The notes: generated by a model from the sequence alone, not told the origin. A DNA stretch of 64,000 nucleotides from Calditrichaceae bacterium (GCA_013360445.1 JABWBP010000017.1:26612-90611); one strand, 5' to 3'. Positions 1 to 10,008 are shown, counted from the stretch's first letter. Program-made: numbers and translations.

Positions 1-170
1 GTAAACCTGATCTCCCCTACCCGGTTTTGAGCATCAACCCGGAGCATCACCTTCACCTCGTCGCCGCAGACCGGATTGTTGCACTCCCCGCTGCGGCGCT
101 CGCCGGGTAATTCGCCGAAGTTGCGGGGATTCTTAAAATGTTCTAAAATAAGTTTCTGGTAAATATCCAT
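1..170 (-). CDS. second SufU/IscU-like Fe-S scaffold protein (partial)
   Basis: Only the first 56 residues lie in the window; the gene runs off the left edge. The N-terminus MDIYQKLILEHFKNPRNFG and the motif NNPVCGDEV match the start and the first ligand cysteine of the IscU/SufU scaffold family, which assembles [2Fe-2S] or [4Fe-4S] clusters with sulfur from a cysteine desulfurase. The only ATG is at 168-170. It is the last visible gene of the suf operon and a paralogue of the SufU at 2118-2570, so this operon carries two scaffold-type proteins. It could also be the N-terminal domain of a longer NifU-like protein, which cannot be decided here. Confidence 0.8.
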   Translation of the reverse strand, partial: MDIYQKLILEHFKNPRNFGELPGERRSGECNNPVCGDEVKVMLRVDAQNRVGEIRF

Positions 171-294
171 GGCGATGGGGGGGGTCGGATTTAGGATTGC
201 GGATTGAAGGCGCGGAAAGCAAAGGGCATAGAGAAAATAACTTCAAGCTCCTTTCGCTTGCTCTCTACACACTATGCGCTATGCCCTATGCGCC

Positions 295-609
295 CTATTC
301 CTCCAATTCGAGGTAAATAACCCCGTTCTCTACTTTGACAGGATAGGATTTTACCGGCACCACCGCGGGGAAGCTCAGATTCTTGCCGGTTTTGATGTCG
401 AAACGCGCCCCGTGCATGGGGCATTCGATCTGGCACTCTTCCACGATTTCACCTTCCGAGAGAGAGGCCTCATCGTGCGAGCAGGTGTCATCGATGGCGT
501 AATAGTGATCGCCTAATTTGAATATCGCAATGGGAACATAATCATATTCCACAACCTTTACAGAACCCGAAAAATCCGCTTCATTCAGCGCCTCGATCCA
601 TTTGGCCAT
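295..609 (-). CDS. Rieske-type [2Fe-2S] ferredoxin
   Basis: The 104-residue protein is one soluble Rieske domain. The two ligand pairs are Cys43-x-His45 (TCSHDEASL) and Cys63-x2-His66 (ECPMHGARF). This is the layout of small dioxygenase-type ferredoxins (BphF/NirD-like), which carry electrons in the cytoplasm; there is no signal peptide. Members of this group are common in SUF operons, and here it follows bacilliredoxin on the same strand. The ATG at 607-609 is preceded by AGGAG. The electron-transfer partner cannot be read from the sequence. Confidence 0.88.
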   Translation of the reverse strand: MAKWIEALNEADFSGSVKVVEYDYVPIAIFKLGDHYYAIDDTCSHDEASLSEGEIVEECQIECPMHGARFDIKTGKNLSFPAVVPVKSYPVKVENGVIYLELEE

Positions 610-765
610 AAGCGTCGTTCTCCTGATGAATCCTGTATATTCTGCCCCGGGGAAGGGGTGGCTTGCCCCTTCGGAACTGCGCCATTATCTCGTCTAAAAA
701 AATAAGGCAGGCAGTATCTCACCGCCTGCCCAATGGCTAAGCCTGCAATAGCGATCCGCCCGCCC

Positions 766-1305
766 TCAGCCGTTGAAGCGCGGAATTTTGGAGCCGCAAA
801 TGCGGGCGTGAACTACTTCCGCGTATTGCTCCGGCGTGACGGAAGGGCCGGGACGGGTGCAGTATTCGTCAAACGCCTGCTGCAAAAACCGGGCGATCTC
901 GTTTGGCCGCCGGCCTTCGATCATGTAGCGATGAACCATGAAGATCGGCTTTCCGTTTTTGAACAGCGCCATCGAAGGCGAAGACGGGGGAAACTGGCCG
1001 AGATAGGTTTCCCGCAGGTGCGCCACCGCTGCTTTTTCCTGCCCGGCGAAGACGGTCACCAATCTATCCGGGATGAGCGGGTGCTGCAACGCTTCGCAAA
1101 CACCCGGGCGGGCGCTGCCCGCCGCGCAGCCGCAAACGGAATTGATCATTACGAAGATAGTTTGATCGTCATTTCGATTTATCGCATTATCCACATCTTC
1201 CGGGGTAAACAACTCTTCGAAGCCCACTGCTACTAACTCATCGCGCATGGGCTGCACTGCTTCCGGATCGTACATGGGTTGTTGCCAGATGGGTAATCCT
1301 GACAT
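766..1305 (-). CDS. bacilliredoxin, BrxA/BrxB (YphP/YqiW) family
   Basis: This 179-residue protein matches the bacilliredoxin family along its length. It has the diagnostic CGC motif at residues 58-60 (INSVCGCAAGSARPG), a thioredoxin-like core and the SPSMALFKNGK strand. Family members remove bacillithiol or similar low-molecular-weight thiols from protein cysteines. It is encoded between sufT and the Rieske ferredoxin, so protection or reduction of Fe-S assembly cysteines is a reasonable inference. The start ATG at 1303-1305 has AGGAAGG upstream. Family assignment is firm; the thiol used by this organism is unknown. Confidence 0.88.
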   Translation of the reverse strand: MSGLPIWQQPMYDPEAVQPMRDELVAVGFEELFTPEDVDNAINRNDDQTIFVMINSVCGCAAGSARPGVCEALQHPLIPDRLVTVFAGQEKAAVAHLRETYLGQFPPSSPSMALFKNGKPIFMVHRYMIEGRRPNEIARFLQQAFDEYCTRPGPSVTPEQYAEVVHARICGSKIPRFNG

Positions 1306-1339
1306 GGTTTATTTCCTTCCTGTTTTGTTAATGGTTGTT

Positions 1340-1567
1340 CTTAATGTCATTCATCGTCATTTCGCTTCGCGTCATTAATGGTCATTGGGCTTCGCGGTCA
1401 TTGATTGTCAATTGCCTTCGGCGTCATTCGTGGTTTTTGACTGACGGCGTCACTCTATCGCGCCATAGAACGATTAATGACAAAAAATGACGGCGAAGCC
1501 AAATGACTGCGCAGCAAAATGACGCCGCAGGCAAATGACGCGCGAAGCGCAATTGACGCCGAAGGCT
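1340..1567. repeat. GTCATT/CTTCG hairpin array, copy 1
   Basis: The intergenic space between bacilliredoxin and sufT is filled with short imperfect units. The left half repeats GTCATT followed by CTTCG-rich spacers, and the right half repeats the complement, AATGAC with CGAAG. The whole stretch can therefore fold as a long imperfect hairpin. The central part at about 1416-1481 recurs nearly unchanged at about 2002-2067 in the next gap. Unit sizes are irregular and there are no unique spacers, so it is not a CRISPR. It sits inside an operon and will be transcribed. Confidence 0.75.
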
Positions 1568-1888
1568 TTACAAAAGTCCCAGCTCCAACTTCGCCGCCTC
1601 GCTCATCATTTCAATGTTCCAGGGGGGATCCCAGACCACTTCCACCCGCGCGCCCTCGATGCCGGGAACCGCTTTCACCTTCTGCTCCACTTCCGGCGGC
1701 AGGGTTCCGGCCACCGGGCAGGCCGGCGAGGTGAGGGTCATTTTGACCAGGGCGTGGCGCTCGTTATCCACGTGAATGTCGTAAATCAGCCCTAATTCAA
1801 AAATGTTCACCGGGATTTCCGGGTCGTAGCAGGTTTTAATCACTTCGATAATATCCTGCACTAATTTTCTTCGTTCTTGATCTTCCAT
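1568..1888 (-). CDS. sufT: SufT, MIP18/DUF59-family Fe-S maturation protein
   Basis: This 106-residue protein carries the MIP18/DUF59 core: CYDPEIPVNIFELGLIYDI followed by MTLTSPACPVAGTLP, with the conserved cysteine in SPACPVAG. SufT proteins act as auxiliary factors in cluster delivery or maturation, and the gene lies directly downstream of sufU in many SUF operons, as here. The ATG at 1886-1888 directly abuts a repeat array (1889-2113), so no clear Shine-Dalgarno remains in front of it. PaaD is a related alternative, but the suf context favours SufT. Confidence 0.9.
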   Translation of the reverse strand: MEDQERRKLVQDIIEVIKTCYDPEIPVNIFELGLIYDIHVDNERHALVKMTLTSPACPVAGTLPPEVEQKVKAVPGIEGARVEVVWDPPWNIEMMSEAAKLELGLL

Positions 1889-2113
1889 TTTGGCTTCGCT
1901 GTCATTAGGTTGTCAATTCGCTTCGCTGTCATTGGCGCTTCGCGTCATTTGGCTTTGCCGTCAATTGCGCTTCGCGCGTCATTGGGCTCTGCCGTCATTG
2001 GCCTTCGGCGTCATTCGTGGTTCTTGACTTACGGTGTCACCCCACCTCGCCAGAAAACGATCAATGACTAACAATAACGGCAAAGCCAAATGACCGCGCA
2101 GGCAAATGACCAC
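1889..2113. repeat. GTCATT/CTTCG hairpin array, copy 2
   Basis: This is a second copy of the array described at 1340-1567. It consists of alternating GTCATT and GGCTTCGC-like units whose complement appears on the right side (AATGACTAAC, CAAAGCCAAATGACC). It fills the whole gap between sufU and sufT and touches the sufT start codon and the sufU stop region. The central segment at about 2002-2067 is nearly the same as that of copy 1, so the two are copies of one element, not independent simple repeats. Confidence 0.75.
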
Positions 2114-2117
2114 AATT

Positions 2118-2570
2118 CTACTCCGTGGTCACCACTTCGTCCTTCTTCTCAATCGCCGCCTTGACGGTATGCCAGGCCAGGCCGGCGCACTTTACCCGGG
2201 TGGGGAATTCCCGCACCCCCGCAAATACCGCTAATTTGCCTAACTTTTCCGTGTCCACGTTGGAGCGCACGTCCGAGGTGATCAAATGCTGAAATTCTTC
2301 GAACAACTGCTGCGCCTCCGCAACGGTTTTGCCTTTCAACAGCGCGGTCATGATCGAGCCGGAAGCTTTGGCAATCGCGCACCCCTCGCCTTCGAATTTG
2401 ATATCTTCGATCACCCCGTTTTCCACTTTCGCATAGATTTTGATGCGGTCGCCGCAAAGAGGATTGTAGCCCTCGGAAGCGTGGGTGCAATTCACCATCT
2501 TCCCGTAATTCTTAGGCGACTTGTTGTGGTCTAAGATGATCTGTTGGTACAGTTCTTTTAACTCTTCCAT
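2118..2570 (-). CDS. sufU: SufU Fe-S scaffold / sulfurtransferase
   Basis: The 150-residue IscU-fold protein has the SufU ligand set: Cys39 and Asp41 in NPLCGDRIK, Cys64 in GEGCAIAKAS and Cys128 in RVKCAGLAW. It also has the extra stretch before the last cysteine that separates SufU from IscU. In SUF systems SufU accepts persulfide sulfur from SufS. The ATG at 2568-2570 overlaps the sufS stop in a TAATG arrangement, which suggests coupled translation. An in-frame upstream ATG at 2633 would lie inside sufS and is less likely. Confidence 0.93.
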   Translation of the reverse strand: MEELKELYQQIILDHNKSPKNYGKMVNCTHASEGYNPLCGDRIKIYAKVENGVIEDIKFEGEGCAIAKASGSIMTALLKGKTVAEAQQLFEEFQHLITSDVRSNVDTEKLGKLAVFAGVREFPTRVKCAGLAWHTVKAAIEKKDEVVTTE

Positions 2571-3847
2571 TAATCGAACACCTTTATAATGTCGTGAAGC
2601 GCCGTTATTAGGGTATCGAAATCTTCCTTGCAATTATACATGGCCAGCGAAGCGCGGCAGGTGGAGGGCACTCCGTAGCGCTCCATCACCGGCTGGGTGC
2701 AGTGGTGGCCGGCGCGAATGGCCACTCCCTGGCGGTCCACCCAGGTGCCGATGTCGTGGGGATGGATACCCTCGATCACAAAAGAGATCACGCCCGCTTT
2801 TTCCCGGGCGGTGCCGATCAATTTTAATTTTTTCAGGGCGGAGAGCGCTTCCTGGCCGTACTCTAACAGCGCCTTTTCATACGCCCCAATCGCCTCGAAT
2901 CCCACGGATTCCACGTATTCCAAAGCTTTAGCCAGGCCGATCACCCCCGCAATATGCGGCGTTCCGGCTTCAAAACGGTGGGGCAGCTCCGCGTAAACGG
3001 TTTTTTCGAATTTTACGGAGCGGATCATGTCCCCCCCGCCGCGGTATGGATTCATGCTCTCCAAAATCTTTTCTTTGGCGTACAGCACCCCTACCCCGGT
3101 AGGCCCGAAGATTTTATGCCCGGACAGCGCGAAGAAGTCGCAATCCAAATCCTGCACGTCCACTTTCAAATGTGCGACCGCCTGGGCGCCGTCCACTAAC
3201 ACCGGCACGTTGCCCTGGTGGGCAAGCGCGATGATCTCCTTCACCGGGTTAACCGTTCCCAGGGAATTGGAAACGTACACGATGGAGACCAGGCGGGTGC
3301 GCTCGTTCAACAATTTTTCATAAGCTTCGAAGATCAACTCCCCGCGGTCGTTGATGGGGATGACCCGCAGCTTCGCCCCGGTTTCTTCGCAGAGCATCTG
3401 CCAGGGCACGATGTTGGAGTGGTGCTCCATGTGCGAGAGAATAATCTCGTCCCCCGCTTTGATAAATTTTCTGCCGTAAGCGGCGGCGACCAGGTTGATG
3501 CTGTCGGTAGTTCCCGCGGTGAACACGATTTCCTTTTCGGAAGCGGCGTTGAGGAAATTCTTCACCGTTTTGCGCGCCCCTTCGTACTTGCGGGTGGCCA
3601 CCTCGCTCAAATGATAGACCCCGCGGTGGATATTGGCATTCTCCGCGTTGTAATAGCGCCGGATCGCCTCGATCACCGCCAGGGGTTTCTGGGTGGTGGC
3701 GGCGTTGTCGAGGTATGCGAGCGGTTTGCCGTACACCGGGCGCTGCAGGATGGGAAAATCGGCGCGGATTTTCTCCACGTCAAAATGCCCGGGCTGCCTG
3801 CTTTCCGGCAATCGCACTGTTTCTTTTTTCAGGGTTGTGGTTTCCAT
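2570..3847 (-). CDS. sufS: SufS cysteine desulfurase (group II)
   Basis: This 425-residue PLP enzyme releases sulfur from cysteine as a protein persulfide for the SufBCD scaffold. The PLP lysine is Lys245 in LSGHKIFGPTG, the cofactor histidines are in LSHMEHHSN, and the catalytic cysteine is Cys397 in PSTCRASLAMYN. The RAGHHCTQP segment (residues 378-385) is typical of group II enzymes. It is about 20 residues longer at the N-terminus than Escherichia coli SufS. It lies 15 bp after sufD and overlaps sufU by one base. Confidence 0.95.
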   Translation of the reverse strand: METTTLKKETVRLPESRQPGHFDVEKIRADFPILQRPVYGKPLAYLDNAATTQKPLAVIEAIRRYYNAENANIHRGVYHLSEVATRKYEGARKTVKNFLNAASEKEIVFTAGTTDSINLVAAAYGRKFIKAGDEIILSHMEHHSNIVPWQMLCEETGAKLRVIPINDRGELIFEAYEKLLNERTRLVSIVYVSNSLGTVNPVKEIIALAHQGNVPVLVDGAQAVAHLKVDVQDLDCDFFALSGHKIFGPTGVGVLYAKEKILESMNPYRGGGDMIRSVKFEKTVYAELPHRFEAGTPHIAGVIGLAKALEYVESVGFEAIGAYEKALLEYGQEALSALKKLKLIGTAREKAGVISFVIEGIHPHDIGTWVDRQGVAIRAGHHCTQPVMERYGVPSTCRASLAMYNCKEDFDTLITALHDIIKVFD

Positions 3848-3862
3848 AGTGCCGCCAGATGT

Positions 3863-5191
3863 TTATAGCCGGGCGAACCGTTCCTCGATGATTTCCTCTA
3901 AGTGTTCGCGCACGGAATCTATGGTAATATGCCCGAAAACCTCGCTGGCAAAGGCATATTGCAAAATCGAATTTGCCTGCTCCTGCGGAATTCCCCGGCT
4001 GCGTAAGTAAAACAAGGCTTCGTTGTCTAACTGGCCGACGGTAGCGCCGTGGCTGCATTTGACGTCATCGGCGAATATTTCCAATTGCGGCTTTGAATTG
4101 ATCGTCGCTTCCTCGGACAGTAAAAGCGCCTTGTTGTTTTGATAAGCATTGGTCTTCTGGGCGTCGCGGCGCACGAAAATCTTGCCGTTGAACACCCCTT
4201 TGGCCTTGCCGCCTAAGATGCCTTTATACAGTTCGTTGCTGAAGCAGTTCGGTTTGGCGTGGTCGATGGCGGTATGGTTATCAATGTGCTGCTTGCCGTT
4301 GGCCATGTAAAAACCGAGCAGATGTCCTTCGCAGTTCTCCGCGTCCAGGGTGAGGGTAAGATTGTTGCGCACCAGCGCCCCGCCCATGTCCACGTTCACC
4401 ATCCAGTAAACGCTGTTCTGCTGTTGGTGGGTTTCCAGGGAATAGACGTGATAGGCGTTGAGGCGCTCATCCTGGATGCGGATATGATCTACCCGGGCGT
4501 TTTCGTTTACCGCCGCCTCGGTAACCACGTTGTTGAAATAGGGGTTCTCCCCCAGCCCGTGGTAGCTTTCCACGATCTTCACCTGGCTGTTGCGCCCGGC
4601 CACGATCAGGTTGCGCGGGCTGGCGAAGTGCGAACCGGCGGAGGCGTCGGAAATGTAGAGCAGGTGCACCGGCTGTTCCACGGCCACGTTGTCGGGCGCG
4701 TAGATGAACGCCCCGTCAACCGCGAAGGCGGTATTCAGCGCCACGAAAGACTCCTTCTCGAACGGGGCGTATTTCGCCAGGTAGCGGTCGATCACTTCCG
4801 GGCGGTTCTTCAGGGCGTTTCCCAGGCTGTCCACGATTACGCCGTTGGCGGGGGCGCGGTAATTCGACAACTCCCTGGAGTAGCGCCCGTTTACGAATAC
4901 CAGCAGATTTTCCGCCAGCCCCTTGAAAACGAACTGCCGTACGGTCTCGGCCGGCAGGGAGGTTGGCCGGGCGGCGACCGGGAATTGGTGTTTCAACAAC
5001 GGCGAGAGGTTGGTGTATTTCCACTCCTCGTCGCGCCGGCCCGGGAATCCCAAATCGGCGAATTTGGCGATGGCGCTGCGCCGGATTTGATGAAACGGCG
5101 CTTTGCTGCTGCCGTTCAGACTGTTTTCAAAGGCCTGGAAATGGGATATGTACCAGTCTTTTATGTCAACGTTATTGCTGAATTCCTTCAT
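3863..5191 (-). CDS. sufD: SufD subunit of the SufBCD scaffold
   Basis: This 442-residue protein is the SufD partner of SufB in the cytoplasmic SufBC2D Fe-S scaffold complex. The N-terminal helical part includes GFPGRRDEEWKYTNLSPLL, typical of SufD. The C-terminal beta-helix core carries DVKCSHGATVGQLD with the conserved histidine used in SufD, then FYLRSRGIPQEQA. The ATG at 5189-5191 is preceded by AAGGAG at good spacing. It sits between sufC and sufS, the standard order. Confidence 0.94.
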   Translation of the reverse strand: MKEFSNNVDIKDWYISHFQAFENSLNGSSKAPFHQIRRSAIAKFADLGFPGRRDEEWKYTNLSPLLKHQFPVAARPTSLPAETVRQFVFKGLAENLLVFVNGRYSRELSNYRAPANGVIVDSLGNALKNRPEVIDRYLAKYAPFEKESFVALNTAFAVDGAFIYAPDNVAVEQPVHLLYISDASAGSHFASPRNLIVAGRNSQVKIVESYHGLGENPYFNNVVTEAAVNENARVDHIRIQDERLNAYHVYSLETHQQQNSVYWMVNVDMGGALVRNNLTLTLDAENCEGHLLGFYMANGKQHIDNHTAIDHAKPNCFSNELYKGILGGKAKGVFNGKIFVRRDAQKTNAYQNNKALLLSEEATINSKPQLEIFADDVKCSHGATVGQLDNEALFYLRSRGIPQEQANSILQYAFASEVFGHITIDSVREHLEEIIEERFARL

Positions 5192-5264
5192 TCAAAAGGC
5201 TCCTTACAAGTTCTCTCATTCTTCATCATCATTGAGTGAATTGCGAAGTTTTGTCTTCTTCAGT

Positions 5265-6029
5265 TCACATCGTTACGGGAGCTTCCCGCTCATTTTTGAT
5301 CCAGTCATACCCGTGCTCTTCTAAGTGCAGCGCCAGATCCTTGCCGCCGGATTCCACGATCCGGCCATTTACCAGCACGTGCACCACGTCGGGCACGATA
5401 TAATTCAGCAAGCGCTGGTAGTGGGTGATCACCAGGAACGAGCGGTCTTTGCTGCGCAGTTTGTTCACCCCGTTGGCGACGATTTTCAGCGCGTCGATGT
5501 CCAAACCGGAATCGGTTTCGTCCATGATCGCCAGGGCCGGTTCTAAAACCGCCAGCTGGAAAATCTCATTGCGCTTTTTCTCCCCGCCGGAAAATCCTTC
5601 ATTTACCGAGCGGTTCAACAATTTGGGGTCCATCTCCACTAACTGCATCCGCTCCTTCACCAGGGTCAGGAATTCCATGGCGTCCAATTTTTCCAGGCCG
5701 CGGTATTCGCGGATTTCGTTCAAAGCGGTTTTCAGGAAGTTGGCGTTGCTTACCCCGGGAATCTCCACGGGATATTGAAACGCCAGGAACACCCCCTCGC
5801 GGGCGCGGTCTTCCGGGCTCATTTCCAACAGATTTTTCCCCCGGTAGAGCACTTCCCCGGAATCTACCTGGTAATCCTCCCGCCCGGCCAGCGCGTTGGC
5901 CAGGGTGCTCTTGCCGGAACCGTTCGGCCCCATGATGGCGTGAACTTCCCCGGCTTTTATCTCCAAGTTTACACCCTTTAAAATCTGGTTGCCTTCTACC
6001 GAAACTTTAAGATCTCTAATCGTCAGCAT
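5265..6029 (-). CDS. sufC: SufC ATPase
   Basis: This 254-residue ABC-type ATPase powers the SufBC2D scaffold. Walker A is GPNGSGKST (residues 34-42), the Q-loop is in FLAFQYPVEIPG, the signature is FSGGEKKRNE (146-155), and Walker B with its catalytic glutamate is LAIMDETDSGLD (166-177). The SufC-specific signature variant GGEKKRNEI separates it from transport ABC subunits, and no membrane partner is nearby. It lies between sufB and sufD. Confidence 0.96.
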   Translation of the reverse strand: MLTIRDLKVSVEGNQILKGVNLEIKAGEVHAIMGPNGSGKSTLANALAGREDYQVDSGEVLYRGKNLLEMSPEDRAREGVFLAFQYPVEIPGVSNANFLKTALNEIREYRGLEKLDAMEFLTLVKERMQLVEMDPKLLNRSVNEGFSGGEKKRNEIFQLAVLEPALAIMDETDSGLDIDALKIVANGVNKLRSKDRSFLVITHYQRLLNYIVPDVVHVLVNGRIVESGGKDLALHLEEHGYDWIKNEREAPVTM

Positions 6030-6141
6030 TCTCTTCTCTCTCGTTTTTCAGAATTCAACATTTTTCACTTTTCACCTTTCGTCAAGCTCAGGCTTCGTCG
6101 TGAGCTCAGCCGAACGGGCAAGCTTTTTCATTTTGCATTTT

Positions 6142-7602
<1,461 letters not shown>

Positions 7603-7759
7603 AATCTACGATCCTCTCCGGTCTTTTTCCTTGAATTTTTACTTTTCAGCCCACTAAACACGCGCAAGACGCCAAAAGAGGGCGTCGCCTCTCTTGCAGC
7701 GGCAGTGGGTTATGCGGATTTGTAACCATTAATCCTTAATCCTTCACCCCTACCCCTTT

Positions 7760-8248
7760 TCAATTAATGGAGCGGTCGATAAACCGCACCGGATGGCCGC
7801 CGGCGCTGCTTTTGCCAATGGTGATCTCCACCGGGAACTGGTTGGTCTGCAATTCCTTGAGCGAGATGCTATCCAGAAAGGCCAGCAGCTTCAGTTGCAG
7901 GGTTTCCATGGGATTGCGCATGTTGCAATACTTGATCTGCTCGCAATCGCAATTCTCCGGATCATCCACGCAGTTCACCACCCGAACCGGGCCTTCAACG
8001 GCGTAAATAACCTCCGGCAATCTGATCTTATCTGGCTCCATCGCCAACTGATACCCCCCCTTCACGCCCTGCACCGAACTGATGAAACCTACCCGGGCAA
8101 GGCTCTGCAACACCTTGCCTACCAATTCCTGGGGAATGTTGAACGATTCTGCCAGCTCCCGGGCGCTGATGAGCTGCCCTTTCTGCTGCTCCGCCATATA
8201 GAGCATGGAAATGAGCGCATACTCGACTTTTTTGCTGAACTTTAGCAT
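7760..8248 (-). CDS. Rrf2-family regulator of the suf operon (IscR/SufR-like)
   Basis: This 162-residue Rrf2 protein has the N-terminal winged helix (MLKFSKKVEYALISMLYMAE; GFISSVQGVKGGYQL). It also has a cysteine cluster at residues 93, 100, 102 and 108 (VNCVDDPENCDCEQIKYC), resembling the [2Fe-2S] ligand region of IscR. It is the first gene of the suf operon, so feedback control by cluster status is the likely role. I chose the ATG at 8246-8248 because it gives the conserved family N-terminus; an upstream ATG would run through the operator at 8253-8277. Two dyads upstream suggest autoregulation. Confidence 0.92.
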   Translation of the reverse strand: MLKFSKKVEYALISMLYMAEQQKGQLISARELAESFNIPQELVGKVLQSLARVGFISSVQGVKGGYQLAMEPDKIRLPEVIYAVEGPVRVVNCVDDPENCDCEQIKYCNMRNPMETLQLKLLAFLDSISLKELQTNQFPVEITIGKSSAGGHPVRFIDRSIN

Positions 8249-8252
8249 GGGC

Positions 8253-8277
8253 AAACCCGACTGATTTAGTCTTATTT
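8253..8277. promoter_or_regulatory. candidate Rrf2 operator, proximal
   Basis: This 25-bp dyad has the form AAACCCGACT-N5-AGTCTTATTT. The left half equals that of the distal site except for its last base, and the right half matches the ideal inverted copy at 7 of 10 positions. It starts 5 bp upstream of the rrf2 start codon, where a bound regulator would block transcription or initiation. The size and spacing fit a Rrf2/IscR dimer site. Binding is inferred. Confidence 0.6.
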
Positions 8278-8325
8278 TTCGCCAAAAAAAATTCACCGGG
8301 CGGTAATTTTTTTTTATTGAACCTT

Positions 8326-8350
8326 AAACCCGACATTTTTTGTCGGGTTT
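8326..8350. promoter_or_regulatory. candidate Rrf2 operator, distal
   Basis: This is a perfect dyad, AAACCCGACA-TTTTT-TGTCGGGTTT (10-bp arms, 5-bp centre). It lies between the divergent rrf2 and EamA transporter genes, so a terminator role is unlikely despite the T-rich loop. Its centre (8338) is 73 bp from the centre of the proximal site (8265), about seven helical turns, which would put both on one face of the DNA. Either promoter could be regulated from here. Confidence 0.6.
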
Positions 8351-8519
8351 CGTGCAGAATATAAACGGCAAGCCCTGGTTAGTCAACAGGTAATTTTATT
8401 TTTAAGCGAACTCTCCGTTATCTTATCCGTTTGTTTTGCGAATTTGCGCCGCTAAATTGGCGCGCCGCTGCTGTTCGAGACAGAAGCGCTTTTTAAACCC
8501 TTTTTCCGGAACGGATGTT

Positions 8520-9458
8520 ATGGCTAAAAATAAATTGCTCACCCTGGCGATAGTGGCTTTCCTCTGCACGGTTTGGGGAACCACCTGGATCGCCATCAAA
8601 TACAGCTTAGAAGGCATTCCCCCCTTCCTGGGGGCCATGGCGCGTTTCTGCGTCGCCCTAGCGATACTGTTCGTTTTTGCCCGGCTCAAGGGTATTTCGT
8701 TGGCGTTGCCCGGCCGCCATTTCAAATACGTTTTCTGGTCTGCCCTGCTCCTCTACCTCTTCGACTACGGGCTGATCTATTGGGGCGAGCAATATCTCTA
8801 TGCCGGGGTCACCGCGGTGTTCTTTGCCACTTTCCCGCTCTTTACCGGCCTGGTTTCCAATTTTATTTTCAAGAATGAAGCCTTCCGCTGGAGCAAATTT
8901 GCGGGATTGCTGCTGGCCTTTGCCGGCATCGCGGTGATTTTTTATGACCAGCTGCAGGTGACCGATTTCAGCGGCATGGTCGCGTGGGCCTCGCTGGGGA
9001 TCATCGCCGGGGCGTTTGGCGGCGCAGTTTCCCTGGTTATGGTCAAAAAATACCTCTCGAATGTGCAGAGCGTTTCGCTCACCCTGCACCAGATGGTGTG
9101 GGGAGTGGCCATTTTGGGGATTACGGGGTTGCTGCGCGGGGAAGCGTCGAACATCCACCTGACCGTGCGATCCGGCCTGGCGGTGGTGTACTTAGGAGCG
9201 TTCGGCTCGGCGCTGGCGTTTGTGCTGTACTATTCGCTTCTGAAAAAGATGAGCGCTATTACCGTATCCAGCATTGTGTACGTGACGCCCGTGATCGCCA
9301 TTCTGGTGGGATGGTTGCTGTTGGATGAAGCGATTACCCTGCGGATCGCCCTGGGGACCCTGGTCATATTTGGCGGAATTGCCATTTCCCAACTGCCGGA
9401 ATATCGCAAGATGTTTCGCGGCAAAAAGCTGACGCCGGAATTAGAGGAGATACCGTGA
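8520..9458 (+). CDS. EamA/DMT-family transporter
   Basis: This 312-residue integral membrane protein has ten predicted hydrophobic segments arranged as two EamA repeats. The first begins AIVAFLCTVWGTTWIAIKYS and the second begins near GMVAWASLGIIAGAFGGAVS. Members of this drug/metabolite transporter family export amino acids or other small metabolites; no substrate can be assigned. I chose the ATG at 8520, which starts just before the first membrane segment. The gene is divergent from the suf operon and shares its operator-containing upstream region. Confidence 0.85.
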   Translation: MAKNKLLTLAIVAFLCTVWGTTWIAIKYSLEGIPPFLGAMARFCVALAILFVFARLKGISLALPGRHFKYVFWSALLLYLFDYGLIYWGEQYLYAGVTAVFFATFPLFTGLVSNFIFKNEAFRWSKFAGLLLAFAGIAVIFYDQLQVTDFSGMVAWASLGIIAGAFGGAVSLVMVKKYLSNVQSVSLTLHQMVWGVAILGITGLLRGEASNIHLTVRSGLAVVYLGAFGSALAFVLYYSLLKKMSAITVSSIVYVTPVIAILVGWLLLDEAITLRIALGTLVIFGGIAISQLPEYRKMFRGKKLTPELEEIP

Positions 9459-10008
9459 TTGCTAACGCGGAACCAAACCGCCGAAGGCATAGACCACCAA
9501 AATATAATGAACAATGAAGATTTTAACAATGGCAGAGATTTTGAATAACACGCAAACTCCTTCGGTCGGTTTGAGTGCAAAGTTAGCCAGCGAGTGTTGA
9601 CCAATAACTGCCGAGAAAACTACTGACCAGAGAGGTGGCACCACAGAATTGAAACAGGTTGGTGAGACGTTATAAGCGCAATAACAAAAGGCGCTTCCTT
9701 GAAGCGCTTTTTGCGAAACGTTTGGGGAATTTTCTCCGGCTTACCTAATACTGAAAGCAAAGATGCCGGTGTTTTATCCGGCATGTTTGCGGAGCGCCTG
9801 CTTAACGCCGGCATAGAGTAAAGCACCGCGCGACGGGTGGGTGGTGAAAGGTAGGGTGGTTAGTATCATATTCTGCTCAATCCACTTCCATTAATGCCAA
9901 AATCAACTTGTACAAACAATGTAAAGTGCCCTGAAATCAAGTGCTATGAGTTTTTTTCTTTATGACCAACAAAAAATGAATTGAAAAAAGTCTGTCATAA
10001 AAATATAT
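9459..10008. other. noncoding stretch between the EamA gene and the FG-GAP gene
   Basis: I see no convincing gene here. The open frames on the minus strand (for example 9620-9826) lack a start signal and any recognisable protein pattern. The stretch holds one terminator-like hairpin (9687-9712) and a second hairpin, ATGCCGG-N8-CCGGCAT (9763-9784), without a T-run. The rest is AT-rich and unremarkable. Confidence 0.5.
9687..9712. terminator. rho-independent terminator-like hairpin
   Basis: The stem GCGCTTC-CTT-GAAGCGC is followed by TTTTT on the plus strand and preceded by AAAAG, so it could work in both directions. It lies about 230 bp downstream of the EamA transporter stop. Confidence 0.6.

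Noticed and set aside
1340..2113. Repeat arrays beside sufT as a CRISPR
   Set aside because: Units are short and irregular, the spacers are not unique, and the right half is the inverted copy of the left. No cas genes are nearby.
8326..8350. Hairpin with T5 loop as a terminator
   Set aside because: It lies between two divergent genes, there is no upstream gene for it to terminate, and a second dyad with the same layout lies 73 bp away.
9620..9826. 68-codon minus-strand frame
   Set aside because: It covers two hairpins, has no ribosome-binding site and shows no protein pattern.
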